This document shows, one piece after another, positions 42,052 through 49,762 of a stretch of 64,000 bases of DNA. The position numbers were made by a program, and so were the translations under genes. The notes below the pieces were generated by a model, which did not search any database, had not been told where the DNA came from, and worked only from the letters and a program-made list of their open reading frames with translations. The stretch is from an uncultured Acidimicrobiales bacterium. GTDB taxonomy: Bacteria > Actinomycetota > Acidimicrobiia > Acidimicrobiales > SZUA-35. How positions within the stretch are numbered: the first letter of the stretch is position 1; each line of letters starts with the position of its first letter. The stretch is from NCBI GenBank assembly GCA_937925335.1, contig CALEWY010000022.1:1-64000 (forward strand), in the 5' to 3' direction.

Positions 42052-43467
42052 TCAGCCGTTGAGGAGCGGGATTCGCGTTCGGTGCTGCGGCTTGGCCGTG
42101 ACTTCGACCAACTCGCCCATCAGGTATTGCATGGCCGAGTCGGTCACCCGAACGTTGGCGAAGGTGCCGACCCGGAGCGGTTCCGACGCAAAGTGAATCA
42201 GCTTGTTCTGCACCGTCCGGCCGGTGAGAACGTCTGGATTCTTCTTGGACGGACCCTCGACGATCACTTCCTCAACCCGTCCGACTCGAGCGGCGTGCTT
42301 GGCAAGCGCCGAACGCTCGATCACGGTCCGCAGACGGGCGTAACGATCCTTCACTTCTTCGGGATCGCAGAACCGATCGGCCATTTCTGCCGCTTCGGTT
42401 CCGCCGCGAGGTGAGAACACGAACGTGTAGGCGTTGTCGAATTCGGCGGCCGCTGCCACCTCGAGCGTGCGTTCGAAGTCGTCCGCTGTCTCGCCGGGGA
42501 ATCCAACGATGATGTCGGTCGTCACGGCCAAGTCGTCGATCGTGGCACGAGCCGCAGCGAGCTTCTCGAGGTAGCGCTCACCGGTGTAGCCACGGTGCAT
42601 CGCCTTCAGGATCGAGTCGGATCCAGATTGCAGCGGGAAGTGCAGATGTGGAACGACAGCTGGTGTTTCGGCCATCGCCTCGAAAACATCCGGCGTCATG
42701 TCCTTGGGGTGTGGGCTCGTGTAGCGAACACGACGCATCCCCTCGATGCCGCCAACTTGGCGAAGCAACGTGGCAAACATCGGCCGAAGCTTCACGTCGG
42801 CATCACCCGCAGCTCGGGCGGCGATGGCGAGGTCACGACCATAGGAGTTCACGTTCTGACCGAGCAGGGTGATCTCGACAACACCGTCGGCTGCAAGGCC
42901 CTCGGCCTCCGCCACAATCTCTTCAACCGGTCGGCTGATCTCTTTGCCACGCACCGACGGAACGATGCAGAACGCGCACGAGTTGTCGCAGCCGATCTGA
43001 ATCGTCAGCCAAGCTCCGAAGTCGGTCTCACGCTTGACGGGAAGCGCGGACGGAAACGCTTCGGCCTCGTCGAGCGCTGCTTCTTCCCAGATCTCGGTGA
43101 CCGGCCCGCCGTTGCGCGCCGCCTCCATCAATGCGGTTGCCCGGTGCACGTTATGGGTGCCGAAGACGACGTCGACATGGCCGGCACGTTCCTGGATCAG
43201 ATCACGATCCTTTTGCGCAAGACACCCACCGACCACGATCTGCATGTCTGGCCGTTCAGCCTTCATCGCTTTGAGATTGCCGAGCGCTCCGTAGAGCTTG
43301 TTGTCAGCGTTCTCACGGATACAGCAGGTGTTGAGCACCACGACGTCGGCATCAGCGTCGGACTCGGTGACCTCATACCCGTCAGCTTCGAGCAGACCCG
43401 CGATTCGCTCGGAGTCGTGCTCGTTCATCTGACAGCCGTGCGTCGTGATGGAGTACTTCTTGGCCAC
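42052..43467 (-). CDS. miaB: tRNA-2-methylthio-N6-dimethylallyladenosine synthase
   Basis: 471 aa radical-SAM methylthiotransferase acting on i6A37 of tRNA, the step after MiaA. The N-terminal UPF0004 domain supplies auxiliary cluster cysteines in THGCQMN, LNTCCIREN and VVGGCLAQKD. The radical-SAM cluster is CDNSCAFCIVPSVRG (CxxxCxxC). A C-terminal TRAM domain ends near PLLNG. The start ATG follows a short divergent region with the flavin-reductase gene. Confidence 0.97.
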   Translation of the reverse strand: MAKKYSITTHGCQMNEHDSERIAGLLEADGYEVTESDADADVVVLNTCCIRENADNKLYGALGNLKAMKAERPDMQIVVGGCLAQKDRDLIQERAGHVDVVFGTHNVHRATALMEAARNGGPVTEIWEEAALDEAEAFPSALPVKRETDFGAWLTIQIGCDNSCAFCIVPSVRGKEISRPVEEIVAEAEGLAADGVVEITLLGQNVNSYGRDLAIAARAAGDADVKLRPMFATLLRQVGGIEGMRRVRYTSPHPKDMTPDVFEAMAETPAVVPHLHFPLQSGSDSILKAMHRGYTGERYLEKLAAARATIDDLAVTTDIIVGFPGETADDFERTLEVAAAAEFDNAYTFVFSPRGGTEAAEMADRFCDPEEVKDRYARLRTVIERSALAKHAARVGRVEEVIVEGPSKKNPDVLTGRTVQNKLIHFASEPLRVGTFANVRVTDSAMQYLMGELVEVTAKPQHRTRIPLLNG

Positions 43468-43569
43468 CGATAGAGCCTAGGCCCGCGAACAGAATCACGG
43501 TTGGCGAGCCGCGGACTGCCTGGACATGACGAGGCTGAGCGAATCACGGCTGCGGACTACTGTGCGCCG

Positions 43570-44175
43570 ATGACAACCTTCATCCCCTCTGAGATCAGCC
43601 ATCAGGACGCCTACAAGCTGATGACCGGGCTGGTCGTTCCCCGCCCGATCGGGTGGATCGGCACCGCCGATGCCGAAGGGCGCCCCAACCTCGCTCCGTA
43701 TTCGTTCTTCCAGTGTGTCGCTACGAATCCCCCGGTTGTTCTCTTCTCCGCCGGTATCGCTGACGGCTTCGAGAAAGACAGCCTCGTGAACGCCAGGGCC
43801 ACCAGGGAGTTCACGTTCAACCTCGTCGATGCCGCGACCGCCGAAGCCATGAACAAGTCAGCGGCGCAGCTCGAACGAGGCGTGAGCGAGTTCGAGTTCG
43901 CCGGCCTCACACCCGAACCGTCAGAAGTGATCGCCCCACCGAAGGTCGCCGAAGCCAAGGCCAGCTTTGAGTGTCAGGTCACCCAGATCATCGAACTGGG
44001 TGAGAGACCGAATCAGAACGCAGTGGTCTTTGGTGAGGTCGTGAGAATCCATGTCGACGACGACGTGCTCGACGGCACCCGCATCAACTTCGAAGCGCTC
44101 GACGCGGTCGGTCGGCTCGCCGGCAATCTCTACGCAACGACCCGAGACAGCTTCGACATCACTCGGCCGAGCTGA
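43570..44175 (+). CDS. flavin reductase-like FMN-binding split-barrel protein
   Basis: 201 aa from the ATG at 43570. LMTGLVVPRPIGWIGTADAE, NLAPYSFFQCVATNPPVVLF and FTFNLVDAATAEAMNKSAAQ are typical of DIM6/NTAB-like flavin reductases, which bind FMN and deliver reduced flavin or act as an oxidoreductase. No oxygenase partner is nearby. It overlaps the convergent pgl gene by 17 bp. Confidence 0.88.
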   Translation: MTTFIPSEISHQDAYKLMTGLVVPRPIGWIGTADAEGRPNLAPYSFFQCVATNPPVVLFSAGIADGFEKDSLVNARATREFTFNLVDAATAEAMNKSAAQLERGVSEFEFAGLTPEPSEVIAPPKVAEAKASFECQVTQIIELGERPNQNAVVFGEVVRIHVDDDVLDGTRINFEALDAVGRLAGNLYATTRDSFDITRPS

Positions 44176-44878
44176 GTCCCTCGCCCGCAAGCTGATCGCC
44201 AGCGGCGTGATCGGCCACGATGATCGATTGCTGCGGCTGGAGTTTGCCCGCCGGAATCGACGTGTCGCCGGCGAGGAGCTTGGCGAGCGGCTCGCGCTTG
44301 TTCTCGCCACGAACGAGCCACACCGTGAGGCGAGCCCGATCGAGAATGGGTCGGGTCAGCGTGAGACGGAACGTCCCCTCGTATTCACCGGACATGCCAA
44401 CCGTGTTGATCGTGTCGTCGGTGACCGGGTCGTTCGGGATCAACGATGCCGTGTGGCCGTCGTCTCCAAGACCGAGGTGGACGAGATCGAGGACTGGCGG
44501 ATCTCCGGCGATTTCGACGAACTCTTGAACGAACGCGTCGATCGCTGGTTCCATCGGCTCGCCTGGATCGAGGTCGATCGGCAGCGGGATGAACCGAGAC
44601 GGCAGATGGCCGAGATGGTGCAGCAACATCGAAAAGTTGCGGTCGGGAGATGCCAGCGGGACGATTCGTTCGTCGACCTGGAAGATCGTGACCTTGTCCC
44701 ACGGAAGATCTCGGGCGGCAAGGTTTTCCAGCACGGGACCGGGAGTCGAGCCCCCGCTCAGCGCCATCAAACACGCTCCTCGGACATCGACAGCCGAGTT
44801 GATGCCGAGCGCGAGAACGTCCGCTGACCGCTCAACCCACGCTGCGTTGTCGACCACCTCAAGATGGTGCATGTTCAT
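44159..44878 (-). CDS. pgl: 6-phosphogluconolactonase
   Basis: 239 aa. Hydrolyses 6-phosphogluconolactone in the oxidative pentose-phosphate pathway. LMALSGGSTPGPVLENLA, FQVDERIVPLASPDRNFSML and LVHLGLGDDGHTASLIPNDP are the DevB/SOL signatures. The ATG at 44878 has a second Met two codons later. It is downstream of glk on the same strand but separated by a good terminator, so it probably has its own promoter in the 138-bp gap. Confidence 0.94.
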   Translation of the reverse strand: MNMHHLEVVDNAAWVERSADVLALGINSAVDVRGACLMALSGGSTPGPVLENLAARDLPWDKVTIFQVDERIVPLASPDRNFSMLLHHLGHLPSRFIPLPIDLDPGEPMEPAIDAFVQEFVEIAGDPPVLDLVHLGLGDDGHTASLIPNDPVTDDTINTVGMSGEYEGTFRLTLTRPILDRARLTVWLVRGENKREPLAKLLAGDTSIPAGKLQPQQSIIVADHAAGDQLAGEGLSSAE

Positions 44879-44978
44879 CTTTCTAGATCTCGCTCGGCCG
44901 CTTCAGACAGTAGGCGAAGAATGGCCCGTATGGATTCCTATCGGTCACGCCGCCGCAGGCGTGATGCGATTCGGCGGA

Positions 44979-45013
44979 AAAACTGCGAAAACTTGCTCAA
45001 TTTCGGCAGTTTT
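44979..45013 (-). terminator. glk terminator
   Basis: On the minus strand AAAACTGCCGAAA is followed by TTTCGCAGTTTTT, a stem with one bulge and a T-tract, 3 nt after the glk stop. This is a classic intrinsic terminator. A second hairpin, TCACGCC/GGCGTGA, lies at 44945-44964. Confidence 0.85.
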
Positions 45014-45016
45014 GGC

Positions 45017-45919
45017 CTAGTCAGACCGGCCGATTGCTCCCCACCATGCGGCGGCGCCAGCGAGCGCAGCATCGTCGGCGAGACCAGCGTTCACGATCTC
45101 GATTTCGGCAATCTCAGGACCGAGCTCAGCCACAACGCGCCGCAGCGTTGGCAAGACGAGATCACCGTTCATGCCCACTCCCCCGCCGACCACGATCATC
45201 TGTGGCGAGAACAACCAGCACAGGTTCACGATCCCAATGCCAACACTCTGCATCGCCTGATCAAAGACCGCTGTGGCTCGGGGATCACCCGAACGGACGG
45301 CATCGGTGATGGCGGTTCCACCCGGTTCGAACCCGAGGAGCTTCATCGATTGGCCGATCGCGGTTCCTGAACCCAAACCCTCGACGGTCCCGTCGTTACC
45401 GGCAAGCGCCAGCGACCGATCGACGATCGTGTGGCCAATCTCGCCACCCGAATAGCGACCACGCATCAAGAGGTCGCCAAGGACAATGCCGGCACCAACA
45501 CCGGTTGAGATCGTGACGTAGACAACGTCTCGGTGGGGCTTCCCTGCGCCGAAATTGGCCTCACCAACCGCTGCGAGATCAGCGTCGTTCGCAAGACTGA
45601 CTGCGAGGCCGGTTTGTTCCGTCAGCCACGCATCGGTCAGGAAGGGCAGCCAGGCTTGCGGAAGATTCGGCGCGGCGACGAGGACTTCTGCGACGTGGTC
45701 GACCACACCGGGAAGCCCAACGACGGCTCGGTCGACTGGGCTGCCGTCCTCAGCCGCCAAGGCAGCCATCGCACGCACCATCTCGACGAGGACGTCGGGT
45801 TGCGCATCGCCGGACGGCGTCGGCCGGCGATCTCGATGGATGATCGAGCCATCCGGATCGACGAGTGCTGCTCGGACGTTTGTGCCACCAAGATCGATCG
45901 CGACAACACGATGGGTCAC
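45017..45919 (-). CDS. glk: ROK family glucokinase-like protein without the zinc cysteines
   Basis: 300 aa from a GTG that overlaps the zwf stop (GTGA). AIDLGGTNVRAALVD is the phosphate-binding loop, VSLANDADLAAVGEANFG carries the catalytic Asp, and YVTISTGVGAGIVLGD and SGGEIGHTIVD follow. The ROK zinc motif CxCGxxGCxE appears as ALAGNDGTVE: all three Cys are replaced while Gly and Glu are kept. Glucose phosphorylation is inferred from the operon with zwf and gnd; another sugar is possible. Confidence 0.88.
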   Translation of the reverse strand: MTHRVVAIDLGGTNVRAALVDPDGSIIHRDRRPTPSGDAQPDVLVEMVRAMAALAAEDGSPVDRAVVGLPGVVDHVAEVLVAAPNLPQAWLPFLTDAWLTEQTGLAVSLANDADLAAVGEANFGAGKPHRDVVYVTISTGVGAGIVLGDLLMRGRYSGGEIGHTIVDRSLALAGNDGTVEGLGSGTAIGQSMKLLGFEPGGTAITDAVRSGDPRATAVFDQAMQSVGIGIVNLCWLFSPQMIVVGGGVGMNGDLVLPTLRRVVAELGPEIAEIEIVNAGLADDAALAGAAAWWGAIGRSD

Positions 45920-47292
45920 GAGCCATCCTCGGCGCTGGCCGTGTCACTGTCGCCCACAAGATCAGGGGCAACAGCGCCGTATGCGTACGTTGAAACAGGC
46001 GGCGGGTTATCGAGAACCGGCTGCACGATCTGCCATGCGAGATCGACCTGATCACCGCGAGCGAACAGGCGACGATCACCCTCGATCGCGTCGCCGAGCA
46101 GACGGTGATAGGGGCTCGGTCCGAACTCGATGCCGTGATGATCGACCTCGAGATTGACCCCTTCACTCGTCAAGTTCTCGCCGGGCTTCTTGGCCTGCAT
46201 CTCAAACTCGATGATGTCGTTCGGCTTCATCACGAACCGCAAACGGTTCGGTTCGGGGACGAGCGAGTCATCGCTGAAGAGCAGACGTGGCGGGCATCGG
46301 AACTCAACGACCGCCTCGGTCAGCGTCTTGTCGAGCGCCTTGCCGGCGCGGATCTTGAACGGAACACCGGCCCAGCGCCACGAATCGATCTCACAGTCGA
46401 GCGAGATGTAGGTCTCGGTGTCGGACCCTTCGGCCACACCGGCCTCGTCGAGATACCCCTCGTATTGGCTGCGCATCACCCGAGCCGGGTCGATCGGCTT
46501 CATGGCCCGCAAGACCTTGACGACTTCGTTGCTCATCGAATCGGCGTCGTCGGAGACCGGCGGCTCCATGGCCAACAGCGCAAGGATCTGCAGCAGGTGG
46601 TTCTGCACGACGTCGCGCAGCGCACCCACCTCGTCGTAGAACTTGCCTCGACCCTCAACGCCAAAGTCCTCGTACATGTTGATCGTGACCGAGGCGACGT
46701 GGGCACGGTTCCAGAGCGGCTCGAGAATGGAGTTGGCGAAACGGAACACCAAGATGTTGAGCACCGGCTCCTTGCCAAGGAAGTGATCGATTCGGTAAAT
46801 CCGATCCTCGGGGTAGTGAGCACGGACCGCTTCATCAAGGGCACGGCTTGTCTCAAGATCTCGGCCAAACGGCTTCTCCAGCACCACACGACCGCGATTG
46901 AGTCCAGTGGCACCAAGACCATCGGTGACGGTCGAGAACAAGAACGGTGGGATCGCCAGGTAACAAACGGGCATCGCCGCATCGCCAACCTTCGCGGCGA
47001 CGCGTTCGAAAGTGTCCGGCTCTTTGTAGTTGCCAGCGACGTACTCAAACCGAGCGGCAAGCCGATCAAAGATCGCTGGATCGATCTCGAGATCGACGTC
47101 GTCGAGCGCCTCGCGAGCGTTCTCGATCAGTTCTTCGGTCGTCCAGTCCGACGAGGCGACACCGATGACCGGGCAGTGCAACATGTCGTCCGCCTCGAGG
47201 CGGTACAGCGACGAGAACAGCTTCTTACGAGCCAGGTCGCCGGTGATGCCGAACATCACCAGGGCGTCGGCCCCTTGGACCGCCGCACTCAT
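45916..47292 (-). CDS. zwf: glucose-6-phosphate dehydrogenase
   Basis: 458 aa from the ATG at 47292, which overlaps the gnd stop (ATGA). An upstream in-frame extension lies inside gnd and is not used. LVMFGITGDLARKKLFSSLY is the NADP loop, DRIYRIDHFLGKEPVLNILV the active-site signature with its His, and RIRCGK-like residues appear as FKIRAGKALDKT. It feeds 6-phosphogluconolactone to Pgl. Encoded between gnd and glk with 4-nt overlaps on both sides. Confidence 0.96.
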   Translation of the reverse strand: MSAAVQGADALVMFGITGDLARKKLFSSLYRLEADDMLHCPVIGVASSDWTTEELIENAREALDDVDLEIDPAIFDRLAARFEYVAGNYKEPDTFERVAAKVGDAAMPVCYLAIPPFLFSTVTDGLGATGLNRGRVVLEKPFGRDLETSRALDEAVRAHYPEDRIYRIDHFLGKEPVLNILVFRFANSILEPLWNRAHVASVTINMYEDFGVEGRGKFYDEVGALRDVVQNHLLQILALLAMEPPVSDDADSMSNEVVKVLRAMKPIDPARVMRSQYEGYLDEAGVAEGSDTETYISLDCEIDSWRWAGVPFKIRAGKALDKTLTEAVVEFRCPPRLLFSDDSLVPEPNRLRFVMKPNDIIEFEMQAKKPGENLTSEGVNLEVDHHGIEFGPSPYHRLLGDAIEGDRRLFARGDQVDLAWQIVQPVLDNPPPVSTYAYGAVAPDLVGDSDTASAEDGS

Positions 47293-48314
47293 CCTTCGTC
47301 CGCCTTCTTTTCCTTGTGTCCACCAAACTCGCTCCGCATCGCTGACAGCACCTTGTTGCCGAACAATGCGTTGCCTCGCGAGGCAAAGCGGGCGTAGAGC
47401 GCCTCGGTGATCGTGGGAACGGGGGCGCCAGCTTCGACCGCAGCAAGCACGGTCCAACGACCCTCACCGGAGTCCGAGACATGGCCACCGAACTCGTCGA
47501 GCTTCGGATCGTCGGTCATCGCAGCTGATGTGAGGTCGAGCAGCCATGAGCCGATCACGCTGCCTCGGCGCCACACCTCGGCAACCTCGGGAACGTCGAT
47601 GTCGTACTGGAAAAGGCGGGGATCACCAAGCGGAGCGGTCTCGGCATCCTGTTCGCGATCGGTGGATCCGACATTGGCCTTGTCGAGCAGACCGAAGCCC
47701 TCGGCGTAGGCCTGCATGATGGCGTATTCGATGCCGTTGTGGACCATCTTCACGAAGTGGCCGGCCCCTGGCGGACCACAGTGCAGGTAGCCAAACTCGG
47801 ACTGCGACGGATCACCATCGCGGCCTCGGGTTCGGCCGGCAGCTTCGATGCCGGGGGCGAGCGCCTTGAAGATCGGCTCGATCCGGGCGACGGGTTCATC
47901 GGCGCCGCCGATCATGAGGCAGTAGCCGCGCTCGAGTCCGAACACGCCACCGCTGGTACCGACGTCGATGTAGTGAATGCCTCGACGACTCAACACGTCT
48001 GACCGCTCGATATCGAGCGGGTAGTGCGTGTTGCCACCATCGATGACGATGTCGTTCTCTTCCAGATGCTCGGCGACGTCCATCACGACAGCGCCGGCAA
48101 ATGCAGCCGGGACCATCACCCAGACGGTGCGCGGACCTTCAAGCTTCGAAACGAAGTCCTCGACCGAACTCGACCCTGTTGCGACTCCCTCATCGACGAG
48201 CGTCGCGACCGATTCTTCGTTGCGGTCATAGACCACACAATCGATGCCAGCTGTGTTGAGCCGACGGACCATGTTTGCGCCCATTCGACCGAGGCCGATC
48301 ATCCCAAGTTGCAT
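47289..48314 (-). CDS. gnd: 6-phosphogluconate dehydrogenase, decarboxylating, short form
   Basis: 341 aa, shorter than the 470-aa E. coli type, and typical of the GndA/YqeC class, which often uses NAD. MIGLGRMGANMVRRLNTAGI is the dinucleotide fold, DGGNTHYPLDI and GTSGGVFGLERGYCLMIGG the substrate region, and GAGHFVKMVHNGIEYAIMQA contains the catalytic Lys and conserved HNGIEY. First gene of the gnd-zwf-glk operon. A promoter probably lies in the gap upstream, opposite a small membrane gene. Confidence 0.95.
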   Translation of the reverse strand: MQLGMIGLGRMGANMVRRLNTAGIDCVVYDRNEESVATLVDEGVATGSSSVEDFVSKLEGPRTVWVMVPAAFAGAVVMDVAEHLEENDIVIDGGNTHYPLDIERSDVLSRRGIHYIDVGTSGGVFGLERGYCLMIGGADEPVARIEPIFKALAPGIEAAGRTRGRDGDPSQSEFGYLHCGPPGAGHFVKMVHNGIEYAIMQAYAEGFGLLDKANVGSTDREQDAETAPLGDPRLFQYDIDVPEVAEVWRRGSVIGSWLLDLTSAAMTDDPKLDEFGGHVSDSGEGRWTVLAAVEAGAPVPTITEALYARFASRGNALFGNKVLSAMRSEFGGHKEKKADEG

Positions 48315-48401
48315 CGTTACGTCCTGTCTGAAGAGTTTCGCCGGAGGTTTACCCAGTGTGCCCTTGGAATCGGCAGCGGCTGGGGACGGTTGAGGGAGGA
48401 A

Positions 48402-48584
48402 GTGATCGTCGACCTACTTCTTCCCCGCACCGACGCCGGCGTTGCCGTGCAATGGGCCGTGATGGTTCCAGTGTGGATCCTGGCGATCGTTGCAACCCGG
48501 AACTGGCAGCGAGACTTCCGCCACTTCGTCTGGGGGTTGATCATGATCAACCTCGCATGGTTCGCCATCCGCGCCGTGCACTAA
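48402..48584 (+). CDS. small hydrophobic membrane protein
   Basis: 60 aa from a GTG at 48402 (a TTG at 48390 is possible), preceded by GAGGGAGGAA. VAVQWAVMVPVWILAIVATR and HFVWGLIMINLAWFAIRAVH are two hydrophobic segments separated by a polar NWQRDFR linker, giving a helical hairpin. No family recognised. It is divergent from gnd and ends just before the convergent HAD-VOC gene. Confidence 0.5.
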   Translation: MIVDLLLPRTDAGVAVQWAVMVPVWILAIVATRNWQRDFRHFVWGLIMINLAWFAIRAVH

Positions 48585-48623
48585 CGGTGAGCGTCGGTGG
48601 TGAAAGCGAAGAACGCACCCTGG

Positions 48624-49733
48624 CTAGACAGCGAACACGTCTGAGTCGTCAGCGAACGCCTTGAACTCGAGTGCGTTCCCGGCGGGGTCAGCGACGAAAC
48701 ACGTCGCCTGTTCACCCGCCTCACCTTCGAAGCGCACGGTCGGCTCCATGAGGAAGGTCACGTCAGCCTTCTGGAGACGCTCAACCAAGTCATTCCATGC
48801 GGGCCGGGGCAGCAGCAAGCCGAAGTGATTCGCTGGAACCTGATGGCCATCGACCTCATTGGTCGCACCCGTGCGACTTCCGGATCCACTGGGAATGGTC
48901 GAATCGAGATGAGCGACGATCTGATGACCGTGGAGATCAAAGTCGACCCACCCGTCAGCCGAGCGCCCCTCTCGACAGCCGAGCACCTCGCCGTAGAAGT
49001 GTCGAGCAGCGGCCAAGTCGTCGACGCCAAACGCCAAATGGAAGCGAGGCCGAGAGAGCGTTGGAATCGGGCCTCCCGCATCGAGCGCGGCGAGCACATC
49101 GCCGTCGAATTGTGTGAGCGATTCGAGCACGACATCAGCAAACCCGAAGGATGCCGAACCAATCGACGACTCGTCGGGCACTGCAACCAGGGTCATTCCG
49201 GCGGACTTGGCCGAGAGGCAACCGTTCACCGAGTCTTCGAACGCCAGGCAACGAGCCGGATCGACGCCGAGCTTCTGAGCCGTCGAGAGGTAGGGAGCCG
49301 GGTGAGGCTTCCCGAACTCGTCGTGCTCGGCTGAGTGGGTGATCTCGAACCGGTCATCGATGCCGAGCGATTGAACGGCGGCGTTGATCAGAACATCATC
49401 CGACGACGAACACAGGGCGACTCGAAGGCCGCTCTCCGCGCACAACTCGAGCGTCCGAATCACACCGGGCAGCGGCTCTGATCCAGCGATCAGTTCGATC
49501 ACACGCGCAACCACTCGGTCGGCCACTTCATCAGGACTTGGGCCGTCCCACGGCTTCCAACCAAACCAAATGTGTGCAACGTCTCGCATACGGACGCCCA
49601 TCGTCTTGCGAAAGTCGACGTCGGTGAAACCAAGTCCGAGTTCGTCGGATGCTTCTTGTTCAGCGGTACGCCAATGCGACTCGGACTCGAGGAGGAGCCC
49701 GTCCATATCGAAAACTGCCGCTTCAAATCGCAT
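48624..49733 (-). CDS. HAD phosphatase fused to a C-terminal VOC domain
   Basis: 369 aa. Residues 1-220 form a HAD hydrolase of the beta-phosphoglucomutase/YniC group: nucleophile in FDMDGLLLESE, motif II VALCSSSDD, motif III Lys in FGKPHPAPY, motif IV LAFEDSVNGCLSAKSAGM. After a short linker, residues 230-369 form a VOC (glyoxalase-like) unit: HLAFGVDDLAAARHFYGEVL with HFGLLLPRPAW and ATCFVADPAGNALEFKAF. The HAD part probably dephosphorylates a small sugar phosphate. The VOC part could bind metal or a related ligand. Confidence 0.88.
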   Translation of the reverse strand: MRFEAAVFDMDGLLLESESHWRTAEQEASDELGLGFTDVDFRKTMGVRMRDVAHIWFGWKPWDGPSPDEVADRVVARVIELIAGSEPLPGVIRTLELCAESGLRVALCSSSDDVLINAAVQSLGIDDRFEITHSAEHDEFGKPHPAPYLSTAQKLGVDPARCLAFEDSVNGCLSAKSAGMTLVAVPDESSIGSASFGFADVVLESLTQFDGDVLAALDAGGPIPTLSRPRFHLAFGVDDLAAARHFYGEVLGCREGRSADGWVDFDLHGHQIVAHLDSTIPSGSGSRTGATNEVDGHQVPANHFGLLLPRPAWNDLVERLQKADVTFLMEPTVRFEGEAGEQATCFVADPAGNALEFKAFADDSDVFAV

Positions 49734-49762
49734 CGCTCAGACGCTACCGCCGGACGATCGGC

